Assembly: GCA_024276195.1 (NCBI GenBank)
Contig: JAJRXR010000043.1
Location: 1-46,392, forward strand
Direction of reading: 5' to 3'
Length of the DNA stretch: 46,392 nucleotides
Origin: Planctomycetota bacterium
GTDB taxonomy: Bacteria > Planctomycetota > Phycisphaerae > Phycisphaerales > UBA1924
A program made the translations under genes and the position numbers. Position 1 is the stretch's first letter. Each line of letters begins with the position of its first letter. Below are positions 40,350 through 46,392 of the stretch, in pieces. The notes under the pieces were generated by a model. That model was not told where the DNA came from, did not search any database, and worked only from the letters and a program-made list of their open reading frames with translations.

Positions 40350-41060
40350 CTACGTCCTGCGCGTATCGCCGAACAGCTCGATGTGCAGTCGCCCGCAGTA
40401 CCGCCACCCGCGCTGTAGGCACGCCCGGACCACCCATCGGACTTTCTCAGGATCTGGCGTGGTCACGCCCTCGGGCATGAGCATCACGTCGCTCGCTGCC
40501 CAGCCCGAGAGTCCGGTGAGTACCCGCTCGATCTCGCCCAGGTCCGACGGATCGCTCACAACGAACTTGAGCTGGCGATCGGGGAAGCGGGCGATCAGGG
40601 CGTTGAGCACTTCAGTGTTCAGGCGTCGTTGCTCGTGGCGCTCGCTCCAGGCGCCGGACGGGTCGCGCGGGTCGCCCACCGGCGTCGAGTTGCTCAGCTT
40701 GGGCGAGATGCTCATCAGGCCCGCGTACACCCCCGGCTGGTCGATTGTGCCCGCGGTCTCGATCGTGACGTGCATTCCCGCGTCGCGCAGGGCCGTCGAG
40801 AGCGCGCTGATCTCCGCGAACATCATCGGCTCACCCCCCGTTAGCACGGCGTGCTTCACGCCCGACGCCCGCGCCTCGACCAGCAGCTCATCGACCGACC
40901 GGCGCCCGCCCTCGGGCGTCCAGCTCGCGTACGGCGTGTCGCACCACGAGCAGCGCAGGTTGCACCCGCTCGTGCGCACAAACCACGACGGCACACCCGT
41001 GAGCTTGCCCTCGCCCTGGATGGACACGAATGTCTCGCTGATGGGCAAGGCCGCGCTCAC
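40350..41060 (-). CDS. queE: 7-carboxy-7-deazaguanine synthase, radical SAM enzyme
   Basis: The 236-residue protein has the QueE signature [20 protein letters not shown], followed by [13 protein letters not shown], the CxxxCxxC motif for the SAM-bound Fe-S cluster. [12 protein letters not shown] is the family's SAM-binding strand. It converts carboxytetrahydropterin to 7-carboxy-7-deazaguanine. The GTG at 41060 overlaps the queC stop as GTGA, which fixes the start and couples the two. Confidence 0.92.
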   Translation of the reverse strand: MSAALPISETFVSIQGEGKLTGVPSWFVRTSGCNLRCSWCDTPYASWTPEGGRRSVDELLVEARASGVKHAVLTGGEPMMFAEISALSTALRDAGMHVTIETAGTIDQPGVYAGLMSISPKLSNSTPVGDPRDPSGAWSERHEQRRLNTEVLNALIARFPDRQLKFVVSDPSDLGEIERVLTGLSGWAASDVMLMPEGVTTPDPEKVRWVVRACLQRGWRYCGRLHIELFGDTRRT

Positions 41061-41767
41061 GCGAGGGCGCCCGGGGCGTAGCGCGTCGGGTCGATCACGC
41101 CCGCCTCGTCGAAGCCCTTGCGCCGGAGCGCGCACGAATCGCAGCGTCCGCAGGCAAGTCCCTGGGCGTCCGGGTCGTAGCACGAGCTGGTCAGCGCGTA
41201 GTCCACACCCAGCTCGGTCCCGAGCTGGATGATCCTCGCCTTGCCCAGGTGCAGCAGTGGGGTGTGGATTCGGAAGCTCTCGCCCTGGGCGCCCGCCCGG
41301 GTCGCGAGGTTGGCTGTTTCCTCGAAGGCGCTGATGAACTCCGGGCGGCAGTCGGGGTAGCCGGAATAATCAACCGCGTTGACGCCGATGAAGATGTCGC
41401 GCGCCCCGATCGACTCGCCGGCGCCCAGCGCCATCGAGAGGAAGACGAGGTTTCGGGCGGGGACGTAGGTGTCCGGGATGCCCGACGCGATCGCGCTCTC
41501 GGGGCGATCCTTCGGGACGGCGCCTCCGCCCGTGAGGGCGCTGCCCCGGAAGCACGAGGGGTCGAGCGTGACGGTGCGCAGCTCGGCGCCGAACGAGGCC
41601 GCGACGCGGGCGCCCGCCTCGAGCTCGGCCTTGTGGCGCTGCCCGTAGTCGAACGCGAGGCACAGCGGGGCAAACCCGTCGCGCTGCGCGATCGCGAGGG
41701 TTGTGGCGCTGTCGAGCCCGCCTGAGAGCAGGACAATCGCGGGTTGTGATGGGTCGCCCCCAGCCAT
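41057..41767 (-). CDS. queC: 7-cyano-7-deazaguanine synthase
   Basis: The 236-residue ATP-dependent enzyme turns 7-carboxy-7-deazaguanine into preQ0. It has the PP-loop motif [18 protein letters not shown] near residue 10, and [32 protein letters not shown] is typical of QueC. The C-terminal zinc cysteines lie in [22 protein letters not shown]. It is eight bases after trmB on the same strand and overlaps queE. Upstream of the ATG, TAAAGT overlaps the trmB stop and could be a -10 element, since no ribosome site is seen. Confidence 0.95.
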   Translation of the reverse strand: MAGGDPSQPAIVLLSGGLDSATTLAIAQRDGFAPLCLAFDYGQRHKAELEAGARVAASFGAELRTVTLDPSCFRGSALTGGGAVPKDRPESAIASGIPDTYVPARNLVFLSMALGAGESIGARDIFIGVNAVDYSGYPDCRPEFISAFEETANLATRAGAQGESFRIHTPLLHLGKARIIQLGTELGVDYALTSSCYDPDAQGLACGRCDSCALRRKGFDEAGVIDPTRYAPGALA

Positions 41768-41772
41768 GCAAG

Positions 41773-41778
41773 ACTTTA
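41773..41778 (-). promoter_or_regulatory. Possible -10 element before queC
   Basis: TAAAGT on the minus strand ends five bases before the queC ATG, but its TAA is also the trmB stop codon. It may be a chance match, with queC read from the trmB mRNA. Confidence 0.25.
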
Positions 41779-42531
41779 CGCCCCGCCGAGCCGGCGCAGC
41801 ACGCCCGCGTGGAACGACCGCCCCTCGCGCCGAAACTTGCGCTCAAAGTTCGAGCCGACCAGCTCCGACTCGCCGGCGGACTCGGGGGCGTCGAACGAGC
41901 GAAGCTCGTACGCAGCGGAGCCGCCGGTCAGCTCGCCGACCGCCCCGTCCGGCGGGGGGGCCTTGGTCCACCGGTCAAAGTGCGCGGTATCCCACGCCCA
42001 CAGCTCGTCGTGGTCGGTGACGATCCGGATCTCGCCGCCGGGCAGGAGCGCGCGGTACGCGTCGCCCAGAAAGCGGTCTTGGACAACTCGTTTTTTGTGG
42101 TGCCGAGACTTGGGCCACGGGTCGGAGAAGTAGAGATGGATCACAGCGACGATCCCGGGCGGGCAGCGCCAGCGCAGGAACTCGCCCGCGTCGGCGCACA
42201 GCAGGCGGATGTTGGCGAGCGAGCCGTCGCTGGCGCGTCGCCTGCGCACGCGGTCGGCGCTGTAGGCGTAGAACTCTTTGGCCCACTCGATGCCGAGGAA
42301 GTTGGTGTCGGGTTCCAGGGCGCCCTGCTGCACCAGGAAGGCGCCCTTGCCCGAGCCGATCTCGATCTGGAACGGGCGGGCGGGGTCTGTGAACCACAGG
42401 CGTGGATCGACCCGCCCCGAATCGGGGTCATCGAGGATGGAGTCGGGCAGGGGGGGGAGTTCGTCGGGGCTGATCCCAACGACGCCGGGCGCCGGATCGA
42501 GGGTCTTGCCGTGTCCGAGTCCGAACGACAT
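41776..42531 (-). CDS. trmB: tRNA (guanine-N7)-methyltransferase
   Basis: The 251-residue protein has the TrmB signature set. [11 protein letters not shown] near residue 57 is the SAM-binding loop, [11 protein letters not shown] the next strand, and [21 protein letters not shown] the catalytic region with DPWPK. It methylates G46 in the variable loop of tRNAs. The ATG at 42531 follows TACCAT after five bases with no ribosome site, so its mRNA is probably leaderless. Together with queC and queE it forms a small tRNA-modification cluster. Confidence 0.93.
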   Translation of the reverse strand: MSFGLGHGKTLDPAPGVVGISPDELPPLPDSILDDPDSGRVDPRLWFTDPARPFQIEIGSGKGAFLVQQGALEPDTNFLGIEWAKEFYAYSADRVRRRRASDGSLANIRLLCADAGEFLRWRCPPGIVAVIHLYFSDPWPKSRHHKKRVVQDRFLGDAYRALLPGGEIRIVTDHDELWAWDTAHFDRWTKAPPPDGAVGELTGGSAAYELRSFDAPESAGESELVGSNFERKFRREGRSFHAGVLRRLGGA

Positions 42532-42857
42532 GCGCGATGGTACCTGGGGGCGGATGCGATTTCGCCGCCGGCAGGGTGGGCGGCGCCGATTCTCGCGGGC
42601 ATTGGGCGCAGAATCTCCATCATCACGCCCGAGAACGATTGGCAGAACACCCCCGGGCGAGCCCGCGTAAAGACCTGTAGCGTGTTCCGCCCGCGTGCGG
42701 GGGTGGGCGTAGTGCGAACCAGCGAGGGATTTCATATGCCCCGCACCCAACAAGCCGATATCGCCTGAGTCGGCGCAGGATCTGCGAAGGCGAGACCGGC
42801 GAAGGCGAGGGCGGGCGACGACCCGCCTCGGGCGAACTGGCACGGAGGGCCGCAGGC
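42532..42857. promoter_or_regulatory. Divergent intergenic region between trmB and prkA
   Basis: This is the longest gene-free stretch (326 bases). Near trmB, TACCAT at 42537-42542 on the minus strand lies five bases from its ATG. For prkA, TAGCGT at 42678-42683 is a possible -10 element with a leader of about 170 bases. The leader includes a 10-codon frame at 42736-42768 and an 11-bp direct repeat, GCGAAGGCGAG at 42784-42794 and 42799-42809. A GCGGG-CGACGA-CCCGC hairpin lies near 42811-42826. GGAGGG at 42844-42849 is the ribosome site of prkA. No RNA gene is recognised. Confidence 0.4.
42736..42768 (+). CDS. Possible leader peptide of prkA
   Basis: ATG at 42736, with GAGGG seven bases upstream, opens [10 protein letters not shown] and stops at a TGA. 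Its ribosome site is decent, but the frame is tiny and no coupling to prkA is visible (89 bases apart). It may be chance. Confidence 0.22.
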   Translation: MPRTQQADIA

Positions 42858-44975
42858 ATGGATTCGAGCACCGAAAGCTTCCCCAACGATCTCGTCAGCC
42901 TGATCGAGTCTCGCCTCGATCGCCAGAGCTTCCAGGACCACCACTGGACGGGCAGTTTCTGGGACTACCTGGAGATCTGCCAGAAAACCCCGGCGGTCCT
43001 GCGCAACGCGTACCAGCGCCTGTACGACGCCGTGCTCAGCCAGGGCGTCGAGCACTACCCCCTGTTCAAGCGCGACGCCGCCCGGTACCACTTCTTCTCC
43101 GACCCGTACGACAACGGCGCCGACGCCATCTTTGGGCTCGACCTGGCGCTCATGCAGCTCGTCGATGTCCTCCGATCCGCCGCCGAGGGCTACGGCACCG
43201 ACAAGCGCATCATCCTCCTCCACGGCCCCGTCGGCTCGTCCAAATCCACCATCGCCCGCCTGTTCAAGAAGGGCCTCGAGCAGTACTCGCGCACACCCGA
43301 GGGCGCGCTGTATTCCTTCAGTTGGATGCTCGACGAGGGGTGCGAGGTCGTGCCCATCGAGGGCAACCCGAGCGAAGCGAAGCGCGACTGCGCCTTCCCC
43401 TCGCCCATGCACGAGGACCCGATCGTCCTCGTCCCGCGCGAGGCCCGCGACGACCTGATCGCACACTTCAACGAGAGCTACCACCCCGAGCACCACGGCG
43501 GGCGCCTCCGCGCCTACGGCGAGCCCGATCCATTCAGCCGTAAGGTCTACGAAGACCTCATGGCCTTCTACAACGGCGACTGGAAAAAGGTCATGTCCCA
43601 CGTCCGCGTCCGGCGCATCGTCCTCTCCGAAAAGGACCGAATCGGTATTGGTACCTTCCAGCCCAAGGACGAGAAAAACCAGGACTCCACCGAGCTCACC
43701 GGCGACATCAACTACCGCAAGATCGCCCAGTACGGCTCCGATTCCGACCCGCGCGCCTTCAACTTCGACGGCGAGCTCAACATCGCCAACCGGGGCATCT
43801 GCGAGTTCATCGAGGTCCTCAAGCTCGACGTCGCCTTCTTGTACGACCTCCTGGGCGCCACCCAGGAGCACACGATCAAACCCAAGAAATTTGCTCAAAC
43901 TTATATTGACGAGGTGATTCTTGGGCACACCAACGAGCCCGAGTACAAGCGCCTCCAGTCCAACGAGATGATGGAGGCCTTCCGCGACCGCACCATCAAG
44001 ATCGATATTCCCTACAACATCCGCCTTGAGGATGAGATCAAAATCTACAAGAAGGACTTTGGACCTGAGCGCATCCGGGGCATTCATATTGCGCCGCACA
44101 CGCTCGAGGTCGCCGCGATGTGGGCCGTGCTCACGCGCCTCGACGAGCCCAAGAAGGCGGGGCTGACGCTGATGCAGAAGCTCAAGCTCTACAACGGCAA
44201 ATCGATCACGGGCTTCACGGAGGAGTCCGTCAAGGAGCTCAAGGAGGAGGCGCCGCGCGAAGGGATGAACGGGATCAGCCCGCGATTTATCCAGGACAAG
44301 GTCTCCAACGCGCTCGTCGGGCATCAGGCGCTTGAGGAAAAAACGCTCAACCCGTTCATGGTTCTCAACGAGCTCGAGGCGGGGCTCGGGCGCCACTCGC
44401 TCTTGACCGACGAGGAAACCAAGAAGCGGTACCGCGAACTGCTCAGCGTCGTCAAGGACGAGTACGAGGACATCATCAAGGGCGAGGTGCAGCGCGCCAT
44501 CAGCGCCGACGAGGACGCGATCAAACGCCTGTGCGCCAACTACATCGAGAACGTCCGGGCGTACACCCAGAAGGAGAAGGTCGTCAACAAGTACACGGGC
44601 AAGGACGAGGAGCCCGACGACCGCCTGATGCGTTCTATCGAGGAAAAAATCGATATCCCCGAGAGTCGCAAGGACGATTTTCGCCAGGAGATCATGAACT
44701 ACATCGGCGCTCTTTCGCTCGACAACAAGAAGTTCGATTTCAACACCAACGCGAGGCTGTACAAGGCGCTCGAGCTCAAGCTGTTCGAGGACAGCCGCGA
44801 CACCATCAAGCTCAAGAATCTGGTGTCGTCTGTTGTTGACGACGAGACGCAGCAGAAGATCGACGTGGTCAAGCAGCGTCTGATCAAGAACTTCGGGTAC
44901 AACGACGCCAGCGCGACGGACGTGCTCAACTACGTCGCGAGCATCTTCGCCCGGGGCGACAGCAAGAGCGGCTAA
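42858..44975 (+). CDS. prkA: PrkA family serine protein kinase
   Basis: The 705-residue protein has the PrkA layout. An AAA domain has Walker [18 protein letters not shown] near residue 121, [15 protein letters not shown] and [10 protein letters not shown]-like wording ([16 protein letters not shown]). The C-terminal PrkA kinase-like domain contains [11 protein letters not shown] earlier and a charged tail. The ends match family members in length. PrkA proteins respond to stress or starvation; in other bacteria they act with YeaH/YhbH and SpoVR, neither of which is present here. GGAGGG lies nine bases before the ATG. The gene converges with the malic enzyme gene across 18 bases. Confidence 0.94.
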   Translation: MDSSTESFPNDLVSLIESRLDRQSFQDHHWTGSFWDYLEICQKTPAVLRNAYQRLYDAVLSQGVEHYPLFKRDAARYHFFSDPYDNGADAIFGLDLALMQLVDVLRSAAEGYGTDKRIILLHGPVGSSKSTIARLFKKGLEQYSRTPEGALYSFSWMLDEGCEVVPIEGNPSEAKRDCAFPSPMHEDPIVLVPREARDDLIAHFNESYHPEHHGGRLRAYGEPDPFSRKVYEDLMAFYNGDWKKVMSHVRVRRIVLSEKDRIGIGTFQPKDEKNQDSTELTGDINYRKIAQYGSDSDPRAFNFDGELNIANRGICEFIEVLKLDVAFLYDLLGATQEHTIKPKKFAQTYIDEVILGHTNEPEYKRLQSNEMMEAFRDRTIKIDIPYNIRLEDEIKIYKKDFGPERIRGIHIAPHTLEVAAMWAVLTRLDEPKKAGLTLMQKLKLYNGKSITGFTEESVKELKEEAPREGMNGISPRFIQDKVSNALVGHQALEEKTLNPFMVLNELEAGLGRHSLLTDEETKKRYRELLSVVKDEYEDIIKGEVQRAISADEDAIKRLCANYIENVRAYTQKEKVVNKYTGKDEEPDDRLMRSIEEKIDIPESRKDDFRQEIMNYIGALSLDNKKFDFNTNARLYKALELKLFEDSRDTIKLKNLVSSVVDDETQQKIDVVKQRLIKNFGYNDASATDVLNYVASIFARGDSKSG

Positions 44976-44993
44976 GGCCCGGTTGGTCGGCGG

Positions 44994-46319
44994 TCATCCA
45001 TGCCCGGGCATGAAGATCGGTTCGCCCCCCTCGACCGCCGCCTCGTGGACCGCGCCGGCGACGGCTCTGTGTACGTTTTCGTCGAGCGGCGTCGGCACGA
45101 GCGTCCGTTCATCCGTCGCCGCAGCAATCGTTCTCGCCGCCGCGATGAGCATCGCGTCTGTAAATCGCTTGGCGCCCGCGTCGAGCGCTCCGCGGAAGAG
45201 CCCCGGGAAGGCGAGGACGTTGTTGACGTTTTTGCCGTCGGCGGCGAACGCCGCGCCCCGGGCCAGCGCATCGCCCGGCTCGATCTCAGGATCCGGGTTG
45301 GTCAGCGCCAGGATCACCTGCCCGGCGCGCACCATCTCGGGCTTGATGAGCCCGCGAACGCCGGTGGTAGCGATGACCACATCCGCCTCGCCCATGATCC
45401 CTTCGAGCGTGGACCGCTCGCCGCCGATCGCTTCGAGCCGGGCGAGCGCCGTCTCGCGCAGGTCCGAGCCGAGCAGTCTTCCGACGCCGTACGCGCGGAG
45501 CAGGCGGACGATCCCGAGCCCCGCCGCACCGAGCCCGATCTGCCCGATGGTGGCGCTGCCCAACTCAACACCGGCGCGGTCGGTCGCGGTGATCAGGGCC
45601 GCGAGGACCACCGTCGCGGTCCCGTGCTGGTCGTCGTGAAGCACGGGGATGTCGAGGCGTTCGACGAGGCGCGCTTCAATATCGAAACACCCTGGGGCCG
45701 CGATGTCCTCGAGTTGGATGGCCCCGAAGGTCGGCGCGATGCGCATGACGGTCTCGATGATCTGTTCGGGATCTTTGGTGTCGAGCAGGATCGGCACGCC
45801 CGAGACGCCCGCGAGCTGGCTGAAGAGCGCGGCCTTGCCCTCCATCACGGGCATGCCGGCGACCGCGCCGATGTCGCCCAGACCCAGGATCGCGGTGCCG
45901 TCGGTCACGATCGCGACGGTGTTGCCGATGGCCGTGTAGTCGTGAGCCTTGGCGGGTTCATCGCGGATGGCGAGGCAGACGCGGGCGACGCCGGGCGTGT
46001 ACACGTCGCGCAGGTACTGCTGGTTCGTGATGTCGTGGCGCCCGACGGTCTTGATTTTCCCGCCCGCGTGGCGTGTGAACACGCGATCCGAGCGCCCGAG
46101 CAGCGTGGCCACGGGCACGCTGTTGATCCGCTCGAACACGTCCGTGCACGCGTCCGCGTCGATCTCGAGCGTCAGCTCCCAGGTGGTTTTGTTCTGCCTC
46201 CGGCTGACCGCCTCGAGCCCCTCGACGGTGTGCCCGGCCTCGCCCACGGCTCCGAGCACCTTGGCCAGGTTCCCCGGCGCGTGCTCGACCTCAATCAACA
46301 GAACCTCTGGGATTTTCAT
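44994..46319 (-). CDS. NAD(P)-dependent malic enzyme with N-terminal ACT domain
   Basis: The 441-residue protein starts with an ACT regulatory domain (LLIEVEHAPGNLAKVLGAVGEAGH) over residues 1-80. The malic enzyme core follows: YTPGVARVCLAI near residue 108, VTDGTAILGLGDIGAVAGMPVMEGK, the metal site PVLHDDQHGTATVVLAAL, and the NAD-binding IGQIGLGAAGLGIVRLL. It converts malate to pyruvate, CO2 and NAD(P)H. The ACT domain suggests control by a small molecule, possibly an amino acid; which one is unknown. GGAGAGG precedes the ATG at 46319. Confidence 0.94.
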   Translation of the reverse strand: MKIPEVLLIEVEHAPGNLAKVLGAVGEAGHTVEGLEAVSRRQNKTTWELTLEIDADACTDVFERINSVPVATLLGRSDRVFTRHAGGKIKTVGRHDITNQQYLRDVYTPGVARVCLAIRDEPAKAHDYTAIGNTVAIVTDGTAILGLGDIGAVAGMPVMEGKAALFSQLAGVSGVPILLDTKDPEQIIETVMRIAPTFGAIQLEDIAAPGCFDIEARLVERLDIPVLHDDQHGTATVVLAALITATDRAGVELGSATIGQIGLGAAGLGIVRLLRAYGVGRLLGSDLRETALARLEAIGGERSTLEGIMGEADVVIATTGVRGLIKPEMVRAGQVILALTNPDPEIEPGDALARGAAFAADGKNVNNVLAFPGLFRGALDAGAKRFTDAMLIAAARTIAAATDERTLVPTPLDENVHRAVAGAVHEAAVEGGEPIFMPGHG

Positions 46320-46354
46320 GGCGCCTCTCCGGGGCTCAGGTGGTGTGACGCCGC

Positions 46355-46360
46355 AGCCTA
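46355..46360 (-). promoter_or_regulatory. Putative -10 element of the malic enzyme gene
   Basis: TAGGCT on the minus strand lies 35 bases before the ATG, leaving a short leader with the GGAGAGG ribosome site. No clear -35 box is seen in the 32 bases left in the window. Confidence 0.3.
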
Positions 46361-46392
46361 CGAGATTGCACGTTTCCCTGGGCCTGATCGCA

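Noticed and set aside
42732-44396. Minus-strand open frame of 554 codons
   Set aside because: It is antisense to prkA and rich in LVEL/DLDL repeats produced by the complementary strand. No motif is recognised.
44999-45012. Perfect 14-base palindrome CATGCCCGGGCATG
   Set aside because: It lies in the last codons of the malic enzyme gene, has no second copy noticed, and no T-run follows. Probably chance in GC-rich sequence.
1-46392. CRISPR array, prophage or integrative element
   Set aside because: No regularly spaced repeats, Cas genes, integrase or phage structural genes are seen. Mobile features are limited to the left edge and short palindromes.
1-46392. tRNA, rRNA or known riboswitch
   Set aside because: Reading the intergenic gaps, which are nearly all shorter than 330 bases, showed no cloverleaf, GTTCGA-type T-loop in context, or conserved riboswitch core.

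Overview
The window is GC-rich, gene-dense bacterial chromosome. It most likely comes from a planctomycete of the Phycisphaerae type. The clues are prepilin-like proteins with a planctomycete-style DGSVR C-terminal region, a secreted beta-helix/VCBS/UnbV protein, a short PheT without the EMAP domain, PrkA, and several membrane proteins of the two-TM or DUF456 kind. This assignment is an inference from gene content; no rRNA or tRNA gene is visible.

Layout. Positions 1-1300 look accessory: the 3' tail of an IS5-like transposase, a DUF559 nuclease-like gene bracketed by inverted palindromic repeats, and a GIY-YIG-like gene. Positions 1319-2994 hold kbl coupled to a small membrane protein. It diverges from a prepilin-like gene (3182-4255) whose start appears frameshifted. 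Positions 4315-7709 carry small membrane proteins and a PIN-PhoH ATPase. Positions 7777-15879 are a minus-strand type II secretion/pseudopilin operon in the order F-G-I-J-K-C-like-L-like-M-like-TPR lipoprotein, without GspD or GspE in view. Tdh (16007-17146) diverges from it. Next come a secreted phosphatase-like/cytochrome c'-like fusion, a 1052-residue secreted beta-helix/VCBS protein, a small pilin coupled to a membrane protein, an HscA-like Hsp70 and a lipoprotein. Positions 25234-28508 hold pheT and ilvE, the latter with a clear terminator. An orphan D12 adenine methylase and a SAM methyltransferase follow on the minus strand. Positions 30621-36981 hold a DASS transporter, an HlyD-like adaptor and an RND pump. 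On the minus strand, 36982-42531 hold an HtrA protease, queD, a GH26-like secreted protein, queE, queC and trmB. PrkA (42858-44975) faces an ACT-domain malic enzyme at the right edge.

How genes work together. Kbl and Tdh together convert threonine to glycine plus acetyl-CoA, although they lie 13 kb apart. QueD, QueE and QueC make preQ0, the precursor for tRNA queuosine, next to the tRNA m7G46 methylase TrmB. The pseudopilin genes would build the inner-membrane platform and pseudopilus of a secretion machine, which could export large secreted proteins such as the one at 18133-21291.

Most notable. (1) At least ten genes have a TAnnnT hexamer only 5-9 bases before the start codon and no Shine-Dalgarno sequence, pointing to widespread leaderless mRNAs. 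(2) A palindromic repeat with a compensatory base-pair change occurs both between genes and in frame inside hscA. (3) The phoH promoter sits inside a perfect 10-bp dyad and is followed by a 17-codon leader ORF overlapping phoH by ATGA. (4) A phosphatase-like domain is fused to a cytochrome c'-like tail. (5) The Tdh has lost all four structural-zinc cysteines. I did not find a complete, clearly undescribed multi-gene system.
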